A stretch of 64,000 nt of DNA, taken from NCBI GenBank assembly GCA_948146395.1, contig OX411558.1, forward strand, positions 40,443,617-40,507,616, written 5' to 3'. The translations under genes were made by a program, and so were the position numbers. Every line of letters begins with the position of its first letter. The stretch's first letter is position 1. Below are positions 1-11,638 of this stretch, piece after piece. The notes beneath the pieces are model-generated. The model saw nothing but the letters and a program-made list of their open reading frames with translations, did no database searches and was not told the DNA's origin. This DNA is from Fragum whitleyi. Lineage: Eukaryota; Mollusca; Bivalvia; Cardiida; Cardiidae.

Positions 1-68
1 AGATTCTCAACAACCAGTAAATAATATGCTTTACTTTGAGCAAATAGTATAGTTAGATGTGTTAACAA

Positions 69-306
69 TTGTTGGGCTGAACCAGAAATAAACCCTGTTT
101 CGGCAGGAAGTATAGACAAGAATCAGTCTGCACATAAGTGCAGACTGATCTTTGTCTTAACTTCCTGATTTTCTTTTTTTACACCAGAAAAGATTTTAAA
201 AAATTGTATTTTTGAAATCAGATATTAACTCTGAATCAGTGCATCTGGTATTCTCAGTGCTTTTATTTTAATGCAATTTTGCCAATGTTTTTATTCAGCA
301 GGTTAA
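69..306 (-). mobile_element. Family A MITE, degenerate copy
   Basis: It contains the family's central hairpin (CAGTCTGCACATAAGTGCAGACTG), the CCAGAAAAG stretch and an end resembling TTATTCAGCA...GGTTAA. The terminal repeats are decayed. Confidence 0.7.
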
Positions 307-1400
307 ACTTCACATGTAATTGGATGGCATCAAAATAAAAGGACAGAAAGCACTATAAGATTGGTGAATTTTTCCATACAAAAATTATATTGTTTCAATT
401 ACCTGGTTTGATATCTGGTTTGATAGGGATAAATATGTCCAAAGTGTAGACTAAGAACAAGTTATCAAATGGTTCAGAATGTCAAGTATTCATTGTTTAT
501 TTGAATAGTGTTTAACAGCGTTTTCAACAGAACTTTATAATTAGTGCTGCAGCTGGAGCACCTATCCATAACTTCTAAGTATTTCTTCCATCGGTCTAAC
601 TACAACATCTCTTACGAGCCTCTAGCTGCTCATCCCATTGGTGGGAGACAAATGTTGGAAAGGATATTGGGACCTCGTGGTTGATCAAGGGTTAAAACAA
701 AAAGTTGATCTAGAATAAAACAATAATATTATGATGTTGATGATGATAATTTATGCTTCTGATGAAACCGCAGGAAATAAGATCCTTGTCAATTTGATTG
801 AAGATTGTAATTAAAACCCTTTCTGTTTTTTTTTTTAGGTTTTTTTGAGTGTGTGTGGTTCATATTCTTTAAAGTACATCAATTTATGATGTAGAAAATT
901 GTGTTTTTTTGAAATCCATCTAAAAAGTAGGAGGAATTTTCCGAAAAATTGGACAGATGGACACACTAACATACCCACCCAGCCATCAATGTGACAACTA
1001 TGCCTCCCTCAAGTCACATTTTTGATACCTAATAGGATTATACTGATCTGAATTAATACATCTCTTTTTTTTAAAACTCTTTTCCTCAAATTACTAATTT
1101 TTGTGATTACATTTTGTTTTTTATTTTGTTTTATATTTTTTCCATAAAACAAAATTAACAATATATGACGTAAATTAATACAATATGTACATTTAATATT
1201 TTCCACAATATTGTTGTATTTGAATTTTGAAGGCAATAAAACAGATTTGACGTAAATGTTAATGTTTTATTAAATTATGCAAATAATAGGTTTAAAACGA
1301 GATCTATGTCAGTCTGTTAGAGGCCTGTAATGAAACCCGAAATAAATCTTGTCACCTTTTACTTCTCAATGAAATTCTTTCTCCGAAAAAATTGTTTGCT
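307..1400. other. No gene seen; AT-rich, repeat scraps
   Basis: It includes a decayed SINE-1-like piece (about 535-660: CAGCTGGAGCACC...CTGCTCATCCCATTGGTGG) and a block with GGACAGATGGACACACTAAC (about 925-990). No splice-bounded open frame was found. Confidence 0.4.
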
Positions 1401-1552
1401 AGTGGACCCGTAATAGTTTTGCAACGTTTCAGAACTCATGATCTTTCACACTGTTAACCAAGGTTTCCTAATGAAATCATTAGGAAACCTTGGTTAACAC
1501 TGTTAAAGTTGATGACTTCCAAAACCTTACAGAACTAATACCAGTCTACTAT
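1401..1552. mobile_element. Family E hairpin MITE
   Basis: Outer ends AGTGGACCCGTAATAGTTTTG and a decayed complement. The core at 1453-1498 is a perfect 22-bp inverted repeat with a 2-base loop (arm GTTAACCAAGGTTTCCTAATG...). Confidence 0.8.
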
Positions 1553-1613
1553 CTTTATCTTGAGCAGCAGTTTAGTCATTTTAAATGATTTCTTGTTTGT
1601 ATGATTAATTGAT

Positions 1614-1894
1614 GAGCCGCCGTCATAGCGCAGTTGGTAGCGCGTCGGACTGTCAATCTAGAGTTCGCGGGTTCGATCCCCGACGGCGGCACTCATTCTT
1701 TCCGACTATTTGTCTCTCACCAATGGGTTGATAATCGTAGACCTATGTGAGATAGCGGCTGGAGGCTAGGAAAGAATGTGGTGGTTGTACTGGTCATAGA
1801 AATACCAGGAATCCATTGTTAGGTGCTCCAGCCGCCGCGATATAACTGAAATAATGTTGAAAGCGGCGTTAAACTCCATTCAATCAATCAATCA
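1614..1894 (+). mobile_element. Full-length SINE-1, tRNA-headed, with 13-bp target duplication
   Basis: The head (1616-1691) folds as a tRNA: a perfect 7-bp acceptor stem (GCCGCCG/CGGCGGC), A box TAGCGCAGTTGG at 1626-1637, B box GGTTCGATCCC at 1670-1680, and anticodon loop CTGTCAA (GTC, Asp-like). The body carries the family marks (CCTATGTGAGATAGC, TACCAGGAATCCATTG, GGTGCTCCAGC) and a CAAT-repeat tail. The same 13 bases (ATGATTAATTGAT) lie at 1601-1613 and 1895-1907. It is probably a SINE promoter rather than a cellular tRNA gene. Confidence 0.9.
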
Positions 1895-1907
1895 ATGATT
1901 AATTGAT

Positions 1908-2106
1908 TGATTGAATGGAGCTTTACACCGCTTTCAACGTTTTTTCAGTTATATCGCGGCGGCCAGAGCACCTAAAAATGAATTCCTGGTATTTCTTTAA
2001 CCAGTACAACCATCACATCCTTTCCTAGCCCCCAGCTGCTATCTCACATAGGTCTATGATTACCAACCCATTGTTGAGAGACAAATAGTCGGAAAGAATG
2101 AGTGCC
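1908..2106 (-). mobile_element. SINE-1, inverted, 5'-truncated, tail-to-tail
   Basis: Reverse complement of the SINE-1 body, ending within the spacer just inside the tRNA head. Its tail abuts that of the preceding copy, making a palindrome around 1876-1917. A further decayed copy follows at about 2140-2235. Confidence 0.85.
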
Positions 2107-2242
2107 ACTGTGGGCTTGTTTGTACGAGGTTTACTTAATTCAATGTGGCTGCTGGAGCACCCATCTATTGTTTCTTGTTGTCCTCACACCAGTAAACCAT
2201 TGCACTTCAACCTAGTCACCAGCTGCTCATCCCACTAAGGAG

Positions 2243-2395
2243 GTGAAGAGGGTATTTGTTGATTTCATTAAGGTATGAAGCTAAAAATCTTATCACACTT
2301 TGAATATACAAAGCTGTTTCAAACATGAGTGTGATAAGGTTTTAAGCTTCATACATCCATGAAATCAACAAATATTCTCTTCATATCTAATAATG
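2243..2395. mobile_element. Family M hairpin element
   Basis: The arms ATTTGTTGATTTCATTAAGG...GAAGCT...ATCACAC and their complement are separated by a short loop. A second copy is at 31593-31766. Confidence 0.8.
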
Positions 2396-2440
2396 TAATA
2401 TCATGCAGCATAAAGTATGAAGATTTATCTATAACTAGAA

Positions 2441-3471
2441 AGCCATGAATGGCTTGTGTCGCTCCACAGGCTTGAAATTCTTGTAAAAGCAAATAAAAGT
2501 TTTGACAAGATTTTTAGATATTTTGGGTTCTACTGATGTTAAAAATGATTTTCAAAGTTTCAACTACATATATAGAAATGACCTCCGCCTATAGAGGACA
2601 CATTTTTCACCCAATCAAAATAATTTTTGGCTGCATGATAATGGGTCACCCAAAGATCAAACCAAAAATGTTTGTTTGAAATCCATCAATTATATTCTAA
2701 GAAAATGATTTTCAAAGTTTCCACTATATAACATATTGAGAAATGACCTCCGCCCATAAGATACATATTTTTCATCCGATCACAATAATTTTTGGTAGAC
2801 TGATAAAGGGTTACTCAGGGAATATTTCAATTAAATTTGGTTTATATCCATCAATTAAATTCTGAGAAAATGATTTTCAAAGTTTCCACTATATAACATA
2901 TAGAGAAATGACCTCCGCCCATTCAATACATATTTTTCATCCGATCACAATTATTTTTGGAAGACTGATAAAGGGTCACTCAAGGATCATTCAAGTAAAA
3001 TTTAGTTTATATCCATCATTTAGGTTCTGAGAAAATGATTTTCAAAGTTTCCACTATGTAACATATAGAGAAATGACCTCTGCCCATAAAATGCATATTT
3101 TCAATTCTATCACAATAATTTTTTGTAGACTGATGAAGGGTCACCCAAGGATCATACATGTAAAATTTGATTGTAATCCATCACTTAGAATCTGAGAAAA
3201 CTCACTTTTTACCATATTTGGAAATTAGCCACGCCCATAAAATCCATGTTTTTCATTGGATCAAAAGTTCTTGAACAACTTTGAAAGACGGTCACCCAAG
3301 GATCATTCCTGTGAAGTTTGGTTGAATTTCATCCAGTAGTTTCTGAGGAGAAGATTTTTAAAGAAAAAGTTTACGACCGGACGCACAGACGCACTGACGC
3401 ACGGACGGACGCACGACAGACACAATGCCATGACAATAGCCCCAGTGGCTTTCAGCCAGTGGAGCTAAAAA
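2441..3471. repeat. Block of five ~180-bp tandem repeats
   Basis: Repeated unit marked by TGATTTTCAAAGTTTCCACT, AATGACCTCCGCCCAT and GGGTCACCCAAGGATCA. It ends in a GACGCAC/GGACG-type run and GCCAGTGGAGCTAAAAA, which pairs with GGCTTGTGTCGCTCCAC at the start. Confidence 0.75.
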
Positions 3472-3647
3472 CACATAATTCATTTGGAACTTCTTTGTGT
3501 GTAAGCTTAAAAAATAGCTACATACTCAAAATTAATGTTATTGAGCAATGAAAACAACTTTTCTGCTAATCAAAATGCATGAGTTCAGATTGACCAAACT
3601 AATATTAAATTAATATGGAGTACAACTTATAATTCTCATTTAAAAAA

Positions 3648-4190
3648 ACAAGAGGACCAAGATGGTCAAAGATCGCTCACCTGAATCTCCTTGACCCCTG
3701 GGACATCACATTAATTAGAAAGGCAGATGTCAAAAAGAAGATAATTGCCTAAGATCAATACCATGGAACGTTTTCAGCGAAGAGCAAGACAGATAATATG
3801 CCTTTTTGCTCTTTGATTCTATGTAAAAAGGGATGCACCCGGGTGGACCCCAATTGATATGAACAAACTTGGAAGAGGTCCATTAGATGATGCCCCATAC
3901 TAAATATGAAAGCTGTCTGCCTTCTGGTTTCAGAGAAGAAGATTTTTAAAGATTTTCATATTTTCATCCTTTTTTTTAAGGGTAAAGGGAAAGTTAAGGG
4001 TGGATTTCATTTATTTGAACAACTTTGGTAGAGCTTGACCCAAGGAACATCCCTGCCAAGTTTCATCAAGATTGGCCCACTGGTTTAGGAGACCATGTTT
4101 AAAGAAATTGTGGACGACGCACGACTGACGACGGACATTCTACAATCCCAATAGCTCACCTTGAGCACTTTGTGCTCAGGTGAGCTAAAA
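3648..4190. mobile_element. Family F element (ACAAGAGGACC...CAGGTGAGCT)
   Basis: It starts ACAAGAGGACCAAGATGG with GCTCACCTGAA and ends with a terminal palindrome, AGCTCACCTTGAGCAC / GTGCTCAGGTGAGCT. The interior has AAGTTTCATCAAGATTGGCC-type units. Other copies lie at 24500, 33653 and 50733. Confidence 0.8.
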
Positions 4191-6424
4191 ATAAATTCTA
4201 CCACAAGTCTCATAAGTTTACAACCAATCTGTGGCTGCTTCTTTAAGGGATCCAATTCATTATAGGCAATTTCAACCCTTGCATTTTTTCAGCATAAAAA
4301 ATTAACAGGTTAGGCAAAGTTAGAGTAAACATATGGACTGCTTATGCAAAAGCAAAAAGGGACCCTAACCATGTAATTTGTAGATTTTAAAAGAGCGTAT
4401 TATTTTAATTGAAATACTTTTACCCTAGAAATTTTAATTAATTAAACTTGGCAAAACTGCAGTAATTTCAAAGTCCTGGAAGAACTGGAAGCCGAAATTG
4501 TGAGTCGAAATTAATTTTGAAAAAATAAGTTCTTTAACTTTTCTGATTAATAAGGGAAAACAGATGGTATAGACTAAGATCAGACTGCACATATGTGCAG
4601 TCTGATCCTTCTCTATTCCTCATACCAAAGCAAGGGTCATTCACATATAATGATTATTTGATAAGCGATCAAAATGCGACCTTTCAAGCAAAAAGGGGTA
4701 ATCTGGGAAGCGCAAAAACAATCAAACTTGGTCAGACTGTGTGATTTGCCGAGAATGACCAGAATCTATACTTTTCATAATTTACTGTTTTTCTAAACCT
4801 TGAATGATTATTCTATCTTTCTATTTCACTATTGCCAAAAGCCGCCTTCTGGTTGACCTCTTCTTGAAACAATCTCTTTTTCAAAGGTCTAATTGATGGA
4901 GTTCCCAGATGGTCCCTTTTTGCATAGCAGGTCATAAATGCATTTTTTTCCAGAAACATCCTTTCTGTTTGATCCTTATTTCCTTATTAATTTTGTGTCA
5001 TATTTACCATTTTCTAATTCTATTCTGCGTAATTAATGAACTGGCGGGGTGGGGCTTAACCATGACATAATTTGGCAAGTTTACTTTTCAATAGTTTGGA
5101 CTCTTTCGAATTTTAGTCGGCAATCATCATTTACGCGTGCAAATAACTGTATCCTAAAACCTAAAGGATTCACGTGCTTTGAGAGAGAACACATTTCATC
5201 GTTTGGTTACCAAGGCCTCGTAACTTCAGCTTGATTAAGCTGAAGTTACGGGGATTTGGTTACCAATCTACGATTTAAAGTCTCGAGTTACATATGTGGA
5301 CTCTCTAAAGAAGTAGGTTATTTTAAATAAAAGCTGATTTCCGTTAACCTTAAGTGCAACGACTCGGTACTTAGGCTCCGCCCTGCCAGGGCATTAATCA
5401 TTGATAATACCAATGGCCATTTGTCCATCTATATACCTTAGTTTCAATGTCAATTGTTTGAAGATATATCTTTAGACAGGTCGCTTAAGAAAACATTATT
5501 TCAAACTCATATTCAACTAAACAGCAAAATTCAAGTTTATTTCTGAGCCTCAATTAATCATTTCCAGTTTAACCAATTTAGTTTTGATGCATTTCATTTC
5601 ATCATTTTGATTTATACGTCTGCATTTTCAGCAAGTTGAATTGGTGCAACTTAAGCGTATTTAGGGCTGAGGAATTTTTTTTTTTTTAAGTTAAAGAATT
5701 ATGAGCCTTTCGTGTTTCTAAAATTTGTCACATTGTCTAAGATTTCTGTATTGGAAGCAGATATAGACAATGATCTGAGCCTGCACTAAAGTGGAAGCTG
5801 ATATTAGCCCACACCACTTGTTTATCCCTAATGATTTGTCTATGAAACCTACTTCCAATCTAGAAAGGAAACATTACTTTTATTATGACTATTCCTTTCA
5901 GAGCTTTGAGCACTTTGTTTTAAATGTGATTATAAAAAGTATTATTCAAACACACACAAGGTGGCAAATTGTCAACTGTAACACTCCTGAATGTCCAAGA
6001 ACTAAAAATAACAAAGGTAAATAACCAAAGAATTATGCTAGGTATAATATTTGTTCTTGTGTGTTGCATTCTGTAAGCATGAGGGTAACTTGACTAAAAA
6101 GTTTCAAGTCAATCGTCAATAAGGTGACAGACTTATGCTCCAGACAAAGTAGTGCTCGGACACAATGAGTGATCACATAATACATCCGATCTTTCGACAG
6201 GCGTATTAAAAGGAGATAAAGCTTTGAACTTTGTACTATGGTCCAAACCTCTTTCACCTTGGACCAATTTTTTATTTTGTTTTCTGGAAATGAGTTAATA
6301 ACAGTGCTATCATAAAAATAAATGCTGCTGTAAGTAAATTCACATAAAGGCCCCTTTATCTGTGTTGTAACAGAACATCACCAAGCCATAACAATATGCA
6401 TAAGGACAGGGCCCAAGTTTATAA
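4191..6424. other. Intergenic/intron; short MITE scraps only
   Basis: It has family A hairpin scraps at 4565-4640 and 5748-5815, a family J-like piece at about 4670-4930, and a perfect 13-bp inverted repeat with a 4-base loop at 5219-5248 (GTAACTTCAGCTT). No splice-bounded open frame recognised. Confidence 0.4.
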
Positions 6425-6650
6425 AACTTTTCTCAACCTCAACTGAGAATTTTCTCAATTATTTAATTGAAATAATTGTATCAAAATAAAAGATAATATT
6501 GATAAGTTGTTATTTATAACAACTTATTAATATTATCTTCTATGTTAATACGGTAAAATGCGTATTAAAACAGAATTACGGCTTTAATCTCAAACTGAAA
6601 TTTGAGAAAATTTTGAAGTGAGCATGAGAAAAGTTTTAATAGCTCAGAGC
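6425..6650. mobile_element. Family L foldback element
   Basis: The ends AAAACTTTTCTCA and TGAGAAAAGTTTT are complementary. The middle has GATAATATTGATAAGTTGTTA and its complement. Confidence 0.7.
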
Positions 6651-6961
6651 CAGATGTCTAGGAACATTTTTAGAAAATATAATAAAATCCATCCATAAAT
6701 GTACAAGGAGATGTGTTATGATGGATGGACAGACAGATGGTGATATTGAAATACATTGACCTTTGGTACCTTTTCTAAGAAAACTGCATTAAATGACAGT
6801 TAAAGCATAATATGTGTCATAAAGCAAAGCAAAACAAAGTGAACTAAAATGTGAAAGCAGAAGCTTCACAATCATACCTATACATGCATTTTATCAAAGA
6901 CTCTATTGGCTTACAATTAAAATAAAATCAATCATCCCATTTAGAAAACATTGAAATGACT

Positions 6962-7026
6962 AAGCATAAAACAGTTGTAACTGCCGATACATTTATAGGC
7001 AGTTACAAATATTTTGTGCTAAGCAA
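6962..7026. mobile_element. Family C hairpin MITE
   Basis: Arms ACAGTTGTAACTGCC / GGCAGTTACAAATATT with outer CTAAGCA... complementary ends. Confidence 0.75.
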
Positions 7027-8113
7027 TCATTTTATGTACTTGGTTAAAGTAATCTATTTCCTATCACAGAAGTTGTCTCAAGGAAATTTATTTATTTCTG
7101 TTCATAATTATACAAGATAATAACCTTTAGAGCCTTTAATAATCTACATATCACATACAAGTAGTCTCAAACTTTCAAAACTGAAGCATTTTAAAACCAT
7201 GCAGCATTTAGAAAAAGAGCTACTGCTACAGGTGTCTATGCTTGGCTGTTGCTTGTTGGTTAAAAAAATCTAAGTCAAAAAGGAGCATAATTCACACAAA
7301 ATGTATCTTGAGTTATCCCCCTTGATAGTATAGGTTGCTCGTTCGATAGTGAGATGTGTTCCAAGTTTAATGTGAACCCTTTCAGTAATACCAAAGAAAT
7401 CACAAAATTTCAAATATTTAAATATTTTGCATGTTGACTCCAACCTTGACCATGCCAATTCAGACAACCCCCAGGCTATACAAATACTTCCGGTTTGCTC
7501 TAAAACAGCCAAGCTATAGCTTCTCAGTTCATATATGAAAGAATAAAGAGTAAAACAGAATTGTTTCAACCCTTGTCACCCTGAATAAAATCCTTTGCAA
7601 AATTTAACTCATATCAAAGTGCTGAGGGCTCTGAAAGAAGAAACTATAAGCCCATATTATTGTTAAAAGTTAAGTCTTTTTAAAGAAGTGTTGGTCAAAT
7701 AAGACAAAAAAGTGGTTTAGACTAAGATGAGACTGGACAATCAATTTTGTGCAGACTGAATATTCTGGGCTCAGCACAACAAGGGTTAATTTTGATGGTT
7801 AGCAAACAGTTGCTTTAAGGCAGCTTTAACTGATTTTGCTGGCCATTAACTTTTTCTCATTGATTTTCTTCAAAAACAAGCAAGAATATATTAAGATAGG
7901 CAAGCAGATGCACAGTGTGATTAGAGCCTATACTTTGCTCAAAATCTTAGAAATGCCATGCACAGCATAGTACTTAGGAGAATATCTTCAAGTCTCTTTT
8001 TGCATATAGGGTCACAAAATTCAACACACAACACACAGGATAAGTAAAAGACAGAGGGTTCTATAAATTTACATTGACCTTGACTATCTTGTGACCTTGA
8101 CCTCAAAACATAC
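7027..8113. other. Downstream of gene 1 exon 5; no further exon found
   Basis: It holds a 7205-7420 block like 35226-35420 (AAGTCAAAAAGG-GCATAA) and a decayed family A piece at 7715-7790. No acceptor-donor pair in phase with the exon at 8114 was recognised. Confidence 0.4.
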
Positions 8114-8215
8114 CTGCTGTTACTGGCAAAGCTAGAAGATAGACTGGTACCCTGCGTTTTCTCCACAGCTGATACCCAGCGAAGCCTCTTTGAGACTGGT
8201 TTACCGTCTGAGTCT
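8114..8215 (-). CDS. Gene 1, internal exon 5 (last visible)
   Basis: Minus-strand exon of 102 bp. The acceptor is a pyrimidine run ending TTTTTCAG and the donor is CAG|GTATGT. It enters in phase 2 (one base completes a codon), reads 33 codons without a stop and leaves in phase 2, so a further exon lies beyond the left edge or in unread DNA. The peptide is basic then Ser-rich and contains KRLRWVSAVEKTQG; its L-R-W-V/T core resembles the two WTPR motifs in the 2.2-kb exon of the same gene. Incoming phase matches exon 9188-9227 exactly. No domain family is recognised. Splice sites and phase are seen; membership of gene 1 is inferred from order and phase. Confidence 0.8.
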
Positions 8216-8221
8216 CTGAAA

Positions 8222-8625
8222 AATACAAATGTTGCTTCTTTAATGCTTTTCTGAGGCTAAACAAGAAAAAATGGTAGATCTTCATTTAATAACTGACCGC
8301 TTAAACAGTGAAATTGTCAAAAACTTATACCTTTCTTTCTTTCATTTAATCCTATCTGACAATATCTAAGTGGAGCCCAATGAGTGATACCATCAAGAAT
8401 CATATGCAAAGTCACATGCTTTATGAAATGTTTTTTCAAAAATTTTCAAATTTAGTCTCATTTTTTTAATTTAAGAAATAGAAATATTTGTTTTTCTAGT
8501 AAGATCAATTGATATTTCCTTTCATGAACAACAAAAGCTATATTTTTTCTTGTGGCCCTGCCACTCATGAAAATATAGCTTTTGTTCGTCCCTCAATCAA
8601 ATATAAATCAATCTTACACTGAAAC
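8222..8625. mobile_element. Family H element in gene 1 intron
   Basis: About 400 bp with an end hairpin (GAACAACAAAAGCTATATTTT... / AAAATATAGCTTTTGTTCG) and AGTAAGATCAATTGATATTTC. It is closely related to 9240-9640 and 36420-36745. Confidence 0.75.
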
Positions 8626-8725
8626 AATTATCTCTGTAACATGTTTTATGTACGTTTTTCACAACAGTAAAATTTAACTAGAAATTGTGGCAAAACAACC
8701 CTGCCTTCAGGATGACCAAAATGTG

Positions 8726-8801
8726 CAAACTGTTTGCCAATTGTACCCTGCTTTGCATGCAAGTGCACATGCAAAGAGGGGTACAATTGGCAAACAGTTT
8801 G
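8726..8801. repeat. Perfect 23-bp inverted repeat
   Basis: Arms 8726-8748 and 8779-8801 (CAAACTGTTTGCCAATTG...) are exact complements; the loop contains a second small inverted repeat, TTGCATG/CATGCAA. Confidence 0.85.
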
Positions 8802-9187
8802 AAACCTTTGAGCCTTTTATAAATACCACCTTAACAAAACTACAAAAGACATCTTGACAATAGACTGGGCTTTTTTCATAAACCAGAGGTAATAACTCCT
8901 CTTAGTTTTTTATTTACTTTGCACCTAAACATGAATACTGGATGATTTTTCTCATATGTACAACCACAGCTTTTTACACCAGCCAGTAGCTTATTCCTAA
9001 TTATCATTTCCGGTTTGATGGAATACAATAAAATTTTTGACTGACAACTTTTGCCAAAATTAAGATGAAAGCAGTCCAAGTTGGAAATCAAATTCATAAT
9101 TGTAGGATTAAGAGCCTAAGGGATTACCGACTATCAAACAACCAAGTGAACCCCAAAGACAACAAAAGATTTTAAAAGTTTTCTTAC

Positions 9188-9227
9188 CCATTTTCAGATG
9201 TTTTCTTGCTTCTTGGTATACAGATAG
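9188..9227 (-). CDS. Gene 1, internal exon 4 (40 bp micro-exon)
   Basis: Short minus-strand exon with acceptor TTTTTATTTCAG and donor GG|GTAAGA, both close to consensus. It enters with two bases completing a Gly/Ala-type codon (GCT with the preceding exon's G), reads 12 codons (ICIPRSKKTSEN) and leaves two bases (GG) that the next exon completes to GGA. Phases fit on both sides, which is what makes so short an exon believable. The peptide is basic (RSKK), with no recognised fold. An alternative is skipping: its removal would change the frame, so it is probably constitutive. Confidence 0.75.
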
Positions 9228-9239
9228 CTGAAATAAAAA

Positions 9240-9640
9240 TACATTTTTTCTTTAATGCTTTTTTTTTGTGGTTTATCGAAAAATAACTGTAGATTCTCGC
9301 TTGATAATCTCACTGCAAAAGCAGTGAAATTATCAAAAACTTGTATCCTGCTTTTGTGCCTTTCATCCTATCTGTCGTCATCTATGCGGGGCAAAATAAG
9401 TGACGTCACAATGGACATTGCATAGCTTGTGCAAAATGACGCACTTTATGAATTTATGTCCCAGAAAATTCAAATTTTGTCTCATTTTTGCAATAAAGAA
9501 ATAGAATACTAGTTTGTTTTTCGAGTAAGATTAATTAATATTTCATTTGGTGAACAACAAAAGCTATATTAAAATATAGCTTTTGTTGTTCACTCAAATG
9601 AATATAAATCGATCTTACACTGAAACAAACGATTATCCAC
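9240..9640. mobile_element. Family H element, second copy
   Basis: Same order of blocks as 8222-8625, with a tight hairpin AACAACAAAAGCTATATT / AATATAGCTTTTGTTGTT. It lies just upstream of gene 1 exon 4. Confidence 0.75.
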
Positions 9641-9698
9641 ATTATCATAAAAGGAAAAGGTCTTGGCATGACATGTCCAACAAGTGTTTAGATCAAAA

Positions 9699-9978
9699 TT
9701 GAATTGATTGATTGAATGGGGTTTTACGCCGCTTTCAACATTATTTCAGTTATATCGCGGCGGCCGGAGCACCTAACAATGGATTCCTGGTATTTCTCAC
9801 GCCAGTACTACCATTACATCCTTTCCTAGCCTCCGACTGCTATTTCACATAGGTTTACGATTATCTACCCATTGGTGAAAGACAAACGTCGGAAAGGATA
9901 TTTGCCGCCACCGGGGATCGAACCCACGACTTCCAGATTGGAAGTCTTATGCCTAACCAACTGCGCTATGGTGGCGGC
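9699..9978 (-). mobile_element. Full-length SINE-1 with 13-bp target duplication
   Basis: A complete body and tRNA-like head (acceptor ends GCCGCCACC/GGTGGCGGC, A box TAGCGCAGTTGG, B box GGTTCGATCCC) on the minus strand. It is flanked by GTTTAGATCAAAA at 9686-9698 and 9979-9991. Confidence 0.9.
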
Positions 9979-9991
9979 GTTTAGATCAAAA

Positions 9992-10580
9992 ATAAAAGTC
10001 AGTATGAACATTCAGACAATGTCTTTAGCCTATCTGCTAAGTGGGTAAATCCTCCTTTATGTCACCCATTAACTTTTTTTTAAAGTTTTGAGTGTAATTT
10101 TGACTATCTTTGAATAGTGCATAAATTTCTAATAATATACGAATAAGCTGTTTTATCCTACATTTTAAATGCAAGATCAGTGCATTGAGATTATAAAACT
10201 GTTTTCTTACTTTTCAACTGAGAATATACCAAAACTTTAAGTTTGAATATTTCTGCTTAAAACCTGCTTAAATTCTTAAGAAAGCTTCTGATATCTAAGA
10301 TAGTGTTGATTTAATGTCAAATGTTATATTTGGAATAATGTTAGTGTGACAAAAATTAATAAATTTTATGAAATTCATGATTCAATTTGGGTATATTCTC
10401 AGTTGGTAATGCAAAAAGTCACAAATTTCTTATTTTACATTAACTTTGATCTATACAATTTAGGTATTTTCTTTGGAACTAAACAATCAAAGAACTTAGT
10501 TGTGGATAGATTTTGTTCGTCTCGAATTTTTCAAGTGATGTTCATAATTTATTTTCATTGATGAAAGGGAAGTAACCCAC
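9992..10580. other. Gene 1 intron, no recognised feature
   Basis: AT-rich sequence between exons 3 and 4 on the gene strand. No clear repeat family or open frame with splice sites was seen. Confidence 0.4.
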
Positions 10581-10645
10581 CTTCACTTCCTACAGGCAAG
10601 TCATCCTCAGTAACATCCCTTGATCCCACATCCATTCTAACAGTC
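10581..10645 (-). CDS. Gene 1, internal exon 3
   Basis: Minus-strand exon of 65 bp with acceptor TTCTGATTTCAG and donor GAAG|GTGGGT. Only one frame is open. That frame takes one base from the start (AG plus G gives Arg with the preceding exon), reads 21 codons (acidic TVRMDVGSRDVTEDDLPVGSE) and leaves one base, matching both neighbours. The intron to exon 2 is about 16.7 kb and full of repeats, so further phase 2-2 exons could have been missed there. Function unknown. Confidence 0.75.
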
Positions 10646-11638
10646 CTGAAATCAGAAATAACATTGTTTTCTTTTGTGATGAAAGAAAGATATTAAACGG
10701 CCCTCAAAAACCAGAGCAAATATAATGGCAACAAACACATATGTGCAGGATGATCTTTGTCTATACCTTCAGGCTTCTATTAAAGTATAGCAGGCGCATA
10801 TTAACTTGAACCTGACCTTTATGCAGAATAAATAATTAGGCTCATTAATTCAATTCAGAAGATACTTCGGCACGTGACGGTCAAGCATGGACATTCCTTT
10901 ATACTGCACAAATTATAGGTATGCTTGGACTTGGTAGTTAACCTATATACGGGCGCCTAGTCATGTAGCAGGCGATTTGATTTCAAAAACAATTATTGAG
11001 ACTGAGAGAGGGAATTTCATTCCATTTCCATTAAAAACACATAAATTGCATTTAAAGAAATTTGATAATTTGTATTTTTCTCACCTGCATCTAAAGATTC
11101 TTAAATAGGAGACTCAAATTGATTCACTAGTTCATTAGGGTGACAAAATATCGCCGTTACAGTGAAAAGCATGTGAGATAATGGGTTAACAGAGCTATCA
11201 CGTGCACTCCAACTTAACCAAAGGGAAACAACCGGTATTTAATTTATTTAAATCAATAAAGGCCAGGTTCAGGTCAATATGCTTCCACTATAGGAATAAT
11301 AAAGTTAAGCATATCAAGGGTAAAGCAAGCACCTGTCTTCAGCAAAAGTTATCTGAATGTACCTTAGGGGCTTGCTTGATACCAGTTTGACTGTTCTCCA
11401 TAAGACGGAAGAGGGACAGTGATTGATCACAATAGCTCACCTTGAGCACTTTTCCATTGCACACAATGTTTTTAAAAGCTTTTTATCTTCAATGTGAAGA
11501 TTTTAATAAACTGGAATGGAATCTATTGAAAGCTTAACAGTTTAAATTTTAGTTTATGAGTATAGGGATAAACACAAATTTAAAGGTTACTTCATTTACA
11601 TTATAGCAGTTGGAGCAGCTGACCAGGTATTCTTGGTA
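10646..11638. other. Gene 1 intron; family A and F scraps
   Basis: A family A hairpin scrap at 10735-10795 and a family F end (CAATAGCTCACCTTGAGCAC) near 11430-11450. The remainder is unremarkable. Confidence 0.4.

Noticed and set aside
1616..1691. Functional tRNA-Asp gene
   Set aside because: The fold is good, but it is continuous with a SINE body, tail and target duplication, so it is a SINE head.
3318..3551. Coding frame with Asp/Arg repeats
   Set aside because: It translates the GACGCACGGACG run at a repeat end, which is not protein-like.
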